64,000 bases of DNA from Thermohalobaculum sp039030715 (GTDB taxonomy: Bacteria; Pseudomonadota; Alphaproteobacteria; Rhodobacterales; Rhodobacteraceae), in assembly GCA_039030715.1 (NCBI GenBank), contig JBCCDU010000014.1:1-64000 (forward strand). Reading direction: 5' to 3'. A program made the translations under genes and the position numbers. How positions within the stretch are numbered: position 1 is the stretch's first letter; each line of letters starts with the position of its first letter. Shown one piece after another: positions 60,589 through 64,000 of this stretch. The notes under the pieces were generated by a model, which was not told the origin of the DNA, did no database searches, and worked only from the letters and a program-made list of their open reading frames with translations.

Positions 60589-60890
60589 TCGCGCGTCAGC
60601 TTGCGGCGACTGCGGCAGCGATAAGGGCCCGGCCTGTTCTGGCGCGCTGGCTGCTCGCAGGCCCGGGCGCCGTCGCACTCGCCGTAGCCACGGTGATGGC
60701 AGCGCCTCTGTGGCTGCCGGAGGGCACGGCGGGCATCGATCATCTGGTCTGGCCGCTGGTGCTGGCACCGCTGGCTTGGGCGATTGCCTGTTTCTACCCG
60801 CTTCTCGCTTCAGACCCAGCGCGGGCGGCGGGCATAATGGGCGTTCTGACGGGTGTGCAGGCGGTTCTGATCGCTACGGGGTTTTTCTAG
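60585..60890 (+). CDS. Small inner-membrane protein of the siderophore cassette (DUF3649-like)
   Basis: 101 aa with about three membrane helices (residues about 20-44, 52-73 and 80-101). Similar small membrane proteins accompany PepSY genes next to siderophore receptors, as in the pyoverdine FpvGHJK reduction complex; DUF3649 is a plausible family but cannot be confirmed by eye. It starts on the overlap with the 35-codon frame and is followed by a PepSY gene. Confidence 0.6.
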   Translation: MIARQLAATAAAIRARPVLARWLLAGPGAVALAVATVMAAPLWLPEGTAGIDHLVWPLVLAPLAWAIACFYPLLASDPARAAGIMGVLTGVQAVLIATGFF

Positions 60891-60962
60891 GCGGACTTTG
60901 GTCTGCCATTCTCCGGTCGCCCAAGCAGCGCCCGGAAAATGCGAGAAGGAGAGAAGGCTGAG

Positions 60963-62549
60963 ATGATCACCCTGGATCAGGCACGCATGAAGCGCATCAC
61001 AGCGGTGCACGGCTGGTCCAGCGTGGTGCTGGGCCTTTTGCTCTACGTGGTTGTTTTCACTGGTACGGTTGCCGTGCTCGCACATGAAATCGGCCATTGG
61101 TCGGTGGGCGGCCCGAAGGTCACCGCACCGCTGGAGGGGCTGGTCGACCAGCATGTCAGGCGTCTCTCGCGCGAGGTTCCACCCCGGTATCATGAAGACA
61201 TCTCGGTTTGGCACGATGAAGAGGGCGATCTGCGTATCTTCTTCCACGCCCATGCGACCCATCCCGATACCGCCGAGGAGGCCGATCTGGGTGTTCTCTA
61301 CGAACTCGACGCCGCGACCGGTGATGTCCTCGCGCGCCAGGAGGGTTTTGTCTTCGACGATCCGAACGTGGCGACCGAGAGCGCCCTCGGCGCATTTCTT
61401 ATCGACATACACGTCAATCTTTACCTCGGTTACCCATGGGGCGACCTGCTGGTGGGAATCTTGGGTCTGGCGATGCTGGCGGCGGCGGTATCCGGTTTTT
61501 TGATGCACAAACACCTGATCCGCGACATGTTCGTGGCTGAACGTGCCGGCGCCCGGCTTGTCTCGGCGCGCGATCGCCATGTACTGGCCAGCACCTGGTC
61601 GCTGCCATTTGCGATCATTCTGGCGTTCACCGGCGCGTTTTATGGCCTCGCCTGGACAGTAACCATGCCCCTGATCACCGAAGCCGCGTTCGGCGGCGAT
61701 GAGGACGCGGCAGCCGCAAGAATGTGGGAGGCGCCTGTCGCCGAGGATACACGGCCGGCGCAGATGGCAAACATAGACTACATCTTGGTAGACAGTGTCG
61801 CACGCACGCCGGGGGCAGTGTACTCCGTCGATCTTGTGAATTGGGGGCGTGCGGATGCCCGCGTGATCGTCTGGCGAAAGCCATCCGATGGCGGTTTGTT
61901 TTGGTTCGCGCATGAGTTCGACGGCGTAACACGCGCCTTTCTTGGCCAGAAGCCGTCGCTCGGAACCGTCCCCTCGGTCGGCGGAACCCTCTACGACCTG
62001 ATGTGGCCGCTCCATGTCGGGGACTTCGCTGGCTGGTTGTCGAAATTTGTCTGGGTCGGTCTTGGTGGCGCGACATGCTTCGTCATTATTTCAGGCCTGC
62101 GTCTCTGGGTGCGCCGAAGATCGGAGGACCGCCTTTGGCGCAGATATCACTTTGCGATCCTGGCCGTAGGTTGGGGCGTTCCGCTTGGTATGCTCCTAGC
62201 CGCTCACGCCTTCTTCCTGTCGCTCCCGGCCGGTGATCCGTTCTTCTGGACGCCTGCTGGTTTTCTGATTGGCGCCATTGCGTCGATTGCCATGGCCGCC
62301 CGCGCAAGCGACGCATCAAAATTGCGCCGCCGCTTTGCGATCCTCGTCGCTTCCATGCTGCTCGCGCTGCCATTGGTGAGGCACTTCATGGGCGGGCTGA
62401 GTATTGCGGAGGCACTGATCATGAGCCGGGCGGATGTCCTGGCAATCGAGATTCTCCTGCTTGCCATCGGATCGGGTATGCTGATCGCAATGACGCGAGG
62501 GGCAGGGGATCACCGCACGACAGAACCGGAATTGACCAACAGCACGTGA
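60963..62549 (+). CDS. PepSY-associated TM helix protein (FpvG-like siderophore reductase candidate)
   Basis: 528 aa from ATG 60963; ATG 60939 is in frame but AAGGAG favours the later start. The first helix region MKRITAVHGWSSVVLGLLLYVVVFTGTVAVL, the long periplasmic loop, and further helix clusters (FLIDIHVNLYLGYPWGDLLVGILGLAML, HVLASTWSLPFAIILAFTGAFYGL) fit PepSY_TM proteins, with several intramembrane histidines placed to bind haem. In Pseudomonas FpvG this type reduces ferric pyoverdine in the periplasm. A reductive iron-release role here is inferred from that family and from neighbourhood. Confidence 0.85.
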   Translation: MITLDQARMKRITAVHGWSSVVLGLLLYVVVFTGTVAVLAHEIGHWSVGGPKVTAPLEGLVDQHVRRLSREVPPRYHEDISVWHDEEGDLRIFFHAHATHPDTAEEADLGVLYELDAATGDVLARQEGFVFDDPNVATESALGAFLIDIHVNLYLGYPWGDLLVGILGLAMLAAAVSGFLMHKHLIRDMFVAERAGARLVSARDRHVLASTWSLPFAIILAFTGAFYGLAWTVTMPLITEAAFGGDEDAAAARMWEAPVAEDTRPAQMANIDYILVDSVARTPGAVYSVDLVNWGRADARVIVWRKPSDGGLFWFAHEFDGVTRAFLGQKPSLGTVPSVGGTLYDLMWPLHVGDFAGWLSKFVWVGLGGATCFVIISGLRLWVRRRSEDRLWRRYHFAILAVGWGVPLGMLLAAHAFFLSLPAGDPFFWTPAGFLIGAIASIAMAARASDASKLRRRFAILVASMLLALPLVRHFMGGLSIAEALIMSRADVLAIEILLLAIGSGMLIAMTRGAGDHRTTEPELTNST

Positions 62550-62604
62550 TGTTCAAGCCGCCCGGTTCGGTCAGCGCGGCAAAAGTGTCTTGTCGAGCGC
62601 GTTC

Positions 62605-63489
62605 CTAACGAAGCGCCTTCGAAAGATGCTCAATCAACCGTTGGACACGATATGGCAAGCGGTCGCGATTTGGGTGAACCAGGACGATTTCTTGCGGCGG
62701 TAGTTCGTAATCCTCAAGAAAGGCAAGAAGCCGTCCGGTCGCGAGCGCCTCCCCCACATAGGTATCGGCGAGACGTGCGGCGCCCAGGCCCAATTCACAG
62801 GCTCTCGCAAGAGCTGGTCCGTTGTTGCTCAGCCAACGGCTCCGCACTTTCACGTCGATCGGCTTGCCGTTCCGGTGAAATTGCCAACGCTGATCCGGCG
62901 CGCCGACGCAGGGCAGTCGGATCAGATCTTCCGGGGTGCGCGGTGCGCCATTCACCGCGACATAGTCGGGGGACGCGCAGACGATCAGTCGTCGTGTGTC
63001 AAGGCGCCGGATGATCAAGTCGGGATCGGGCGGCATGCCGTGCCGGATCGCCAGATCATAGCCTTCCCGGATCAAGTCGACGCGCCGCTCCATGATCTGC
63101 AACTCGATCTCGACCGAAGGATGGAGATGCGTGAAAGCGACTAACGCCTCGGTCACCCGACCCTCGCCTATTCGCCCCCCAGCGGTGACGCGGATCGGGC
63201 CTTTCAGATGATCATGCCCGTCCGCAAGATCGGCATCCAAGCTCTTGACTTCGGACAAAATTGCTCTGGCGCGCTCGTGATACCGCGCGCCCATCTCGGT
63301 CAACGCCACGCGGCGAGTGGTTCGACTAAACAGCGGGACGCCAAGCCTGCTTTCGAGATCGGAAACGCGTCTGCTCACGAAAGAAACGGAAACGCCGAGC
63401 GCCTGGGCAGCTAGTGTGAAACTGCCGAGATCAGCGACCGTACAGAACTCCAGCAGGCCGTCGAGATGCTGTCGGATTGTTGCTGTCAT
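62605..63489 (-). CDS. LysR family transcriptional regulator
   Basis: 294 aa. N-terminal winged helix-turn-helix (LLEFCTVADLGSFTLAAQALGVSVSFVSRRVSDLESRLGVPLFSRTTRRVALTEMG) and a C-terminal substrate-binding fold. It is transcribed away from the SnoaL-like gene, the usual LysR arrangement with an adjacent target. The effector is unknown. Convergent with the PepSY gene, 55 bases apart. Confidence 0.9.
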   Translation of the reverse strand: MTATIRQHLDGLLEFCTVADLGSFTLAAQALGVSVSFVSRRVSDLESRLGVPLFSRTTRRVALTEMGARYHERARAILSEVKSLDADLADGHDHLKGPIRVTAGGRIGEGRVTEALVAFTHLHPSVEIELQIMERRVDLIREGYDLAIRHGMPPDPDLIIRRLDTRRLIVCASPDYVAVNGAPRTPEDLIRLPCVGAPDQRWQFHRNGKPIDVKVRSRWLSNNGPALARACELGLGAARLADTYVGEALATGRLLAFLEDYELPPQEIVLVHPNRDRLPYRVQRLIEHLSKALR

Positions 63490-63580
63490 GAAAAAATTAG
63501 ATCACCTTTTGTTGGTTGGATTTCAATGATGCAATTAGCGACCCAATGGAGGCGCTACCTGTTTGCCACTGGAGGTCGCC

Positions 63581-64000
63581 ATGAGACTTGCGTCCATTTT
63601 GCTCGCCATACTGACAATCCTGCCGAACGCCACGCAAGCTGGCCCCGCCGCAGATGCTGCGAAAACGTTCTTCGATCGCTACCGCGCCCAAGATGTGCCC
63701 GCGATGATCGCTTTGTTCGAGCCGGGCGCGCTGATCGAATACGTTCCTTTCGCGCTCGAAGGTCCGGTGGAAGAGGTCGGCCCCGGCAGTTGGGGCGTAT
63801 TGATCGACGCCTTCCCGGACTTGTCCAACGATGTCCACAACATTACCGACTCTGCCGATGGCCGGACGGCCTTCGTCGACGTTTCGATCTCCGGTACGCA
63901 GGCGAAGCAGGCATTCGGCGTTCCGAACAAGGGGCTGACCTATGACCTGCGCCATCTCTTCGTGATCGAGACCGACGCGGATGGCGACATCGTGCGTCTG
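63581..64000 (+). CDS. Secreted SnoaL/NTF2-like protein, 3' end outside window
   Basis: 140 codons from ATG 63581, open to the window end; GGAGG lies six bases upstream. A signal peptide (MRLASILLAILTILPNATQA) precedes an NTF2/SnoaL-like domain (AKTFFDRYRAQDVPAMIALFEPGALIEYVPF, DAFPDLSNDVHNITDSADGRTAFVDVSISG). Such proteins are often cyclase- or isomerase-like or ligand binding; no catalytic residue can be fixed. It is divergent from the LysR gene, which probably controls it. Confidence 0.8.
   Translation, partial: MRLASILLAILTILPNATQAGPAADAAKTFFDRYRAQDVPAMIALFEPGALIEYVPFALEGPVEEVGPGSWGVLIDAFPDLSNDVHNITDSADGRTAFVDVSISGTQAKQAFGVPNKGLTYDLRHLFVIETDADGDIVRL

Overview
The window looks like the chromosome of a marine-type alphaproteobacterium, most likely Rhodobacteraceae (Roseobacter group). 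The evidence is high GC with strong third-position bias, cobalamin-dependent (class II) ribonucleotide reductases, the hisC / prephenate dehydrogenase / extensin-like run, DUF2125, NfeD plus stomatin, YjbH/YjbF genes, TRAP transport, large CSLREA/RTX and G8 proteins, and a perfect CtrA-type site. This is inferred from gene content only. No rRNA, tRNA or CRISPR was seen.

1-20.7 kb, mostly housekeeping. The 3' end of a long nrdJ is followed by a clear terminator, then a coupled run of hisC, prephenate/arogenate dehydrogenase and an extensin-like protein. Next come DUF2125, a ChaC-like gamma-glutamylcyclotransferase, NfeD/stomatin, and a second class II RNR with a TAG-like glycosylase. A radical SAM protein, a PhyH-type dioxygenase and a third RNR homologue follow. 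The third homologue is shortened, has lost one redox cysteine and the C-terminal cysteine tail, and keeps the radical cysteine. A perfect TTAA-N7-TTAAC site lies between it and a YjbH/YjbF envelope-polysaccharide pair. Then come a YjbE-like peptide, a TPR lipoprotein, RluB, TadA and a UbiH-type hydroxylase.

20.9-30.1 kb, two very large beta-helix genes. One is a three-module CSLREA protein with an RTX C-terminus. The other is a CEMIP/TMEM2-like protein whose G8 domain lies after the beta-helix instead of before it, followed by four tandem repeats.

30.4-40 kb, metabolism and signalling. It holds a GlnT-like glutamine synthetase, a MetX-like hydrolase, a soluble histidine kinase next to a Dps-like protein that has lost most of its ferroxidase ligands, an AraC regulator, and a TRAP transporter operon ending in an isocitrate-lyase/PEP-mutase family enzyme.

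40-44.8 kb, a decaying island. An IS21 istA remnant is followed by a FecI-FecR-FecA type cassette in which the sigma gene has an in-frame stop plus a frameshift and the receptor has an in-frame stop.

45-62.5 kb, siderophore uptake. A minus-strand operon (receptor, binding protein, two FecCD permeases, ATPase, siderophore-interacting reductase) lies back to back with an apparently intact sigma / FecR / STN-receptor / small membrane protein / PepSY cassette, with one more receptor nearby. Together these would import a ferric siderophore across both membranes and release the iron reductively. The window ends with a LysR regulator divergent from a secreted SnoaL-like protein.
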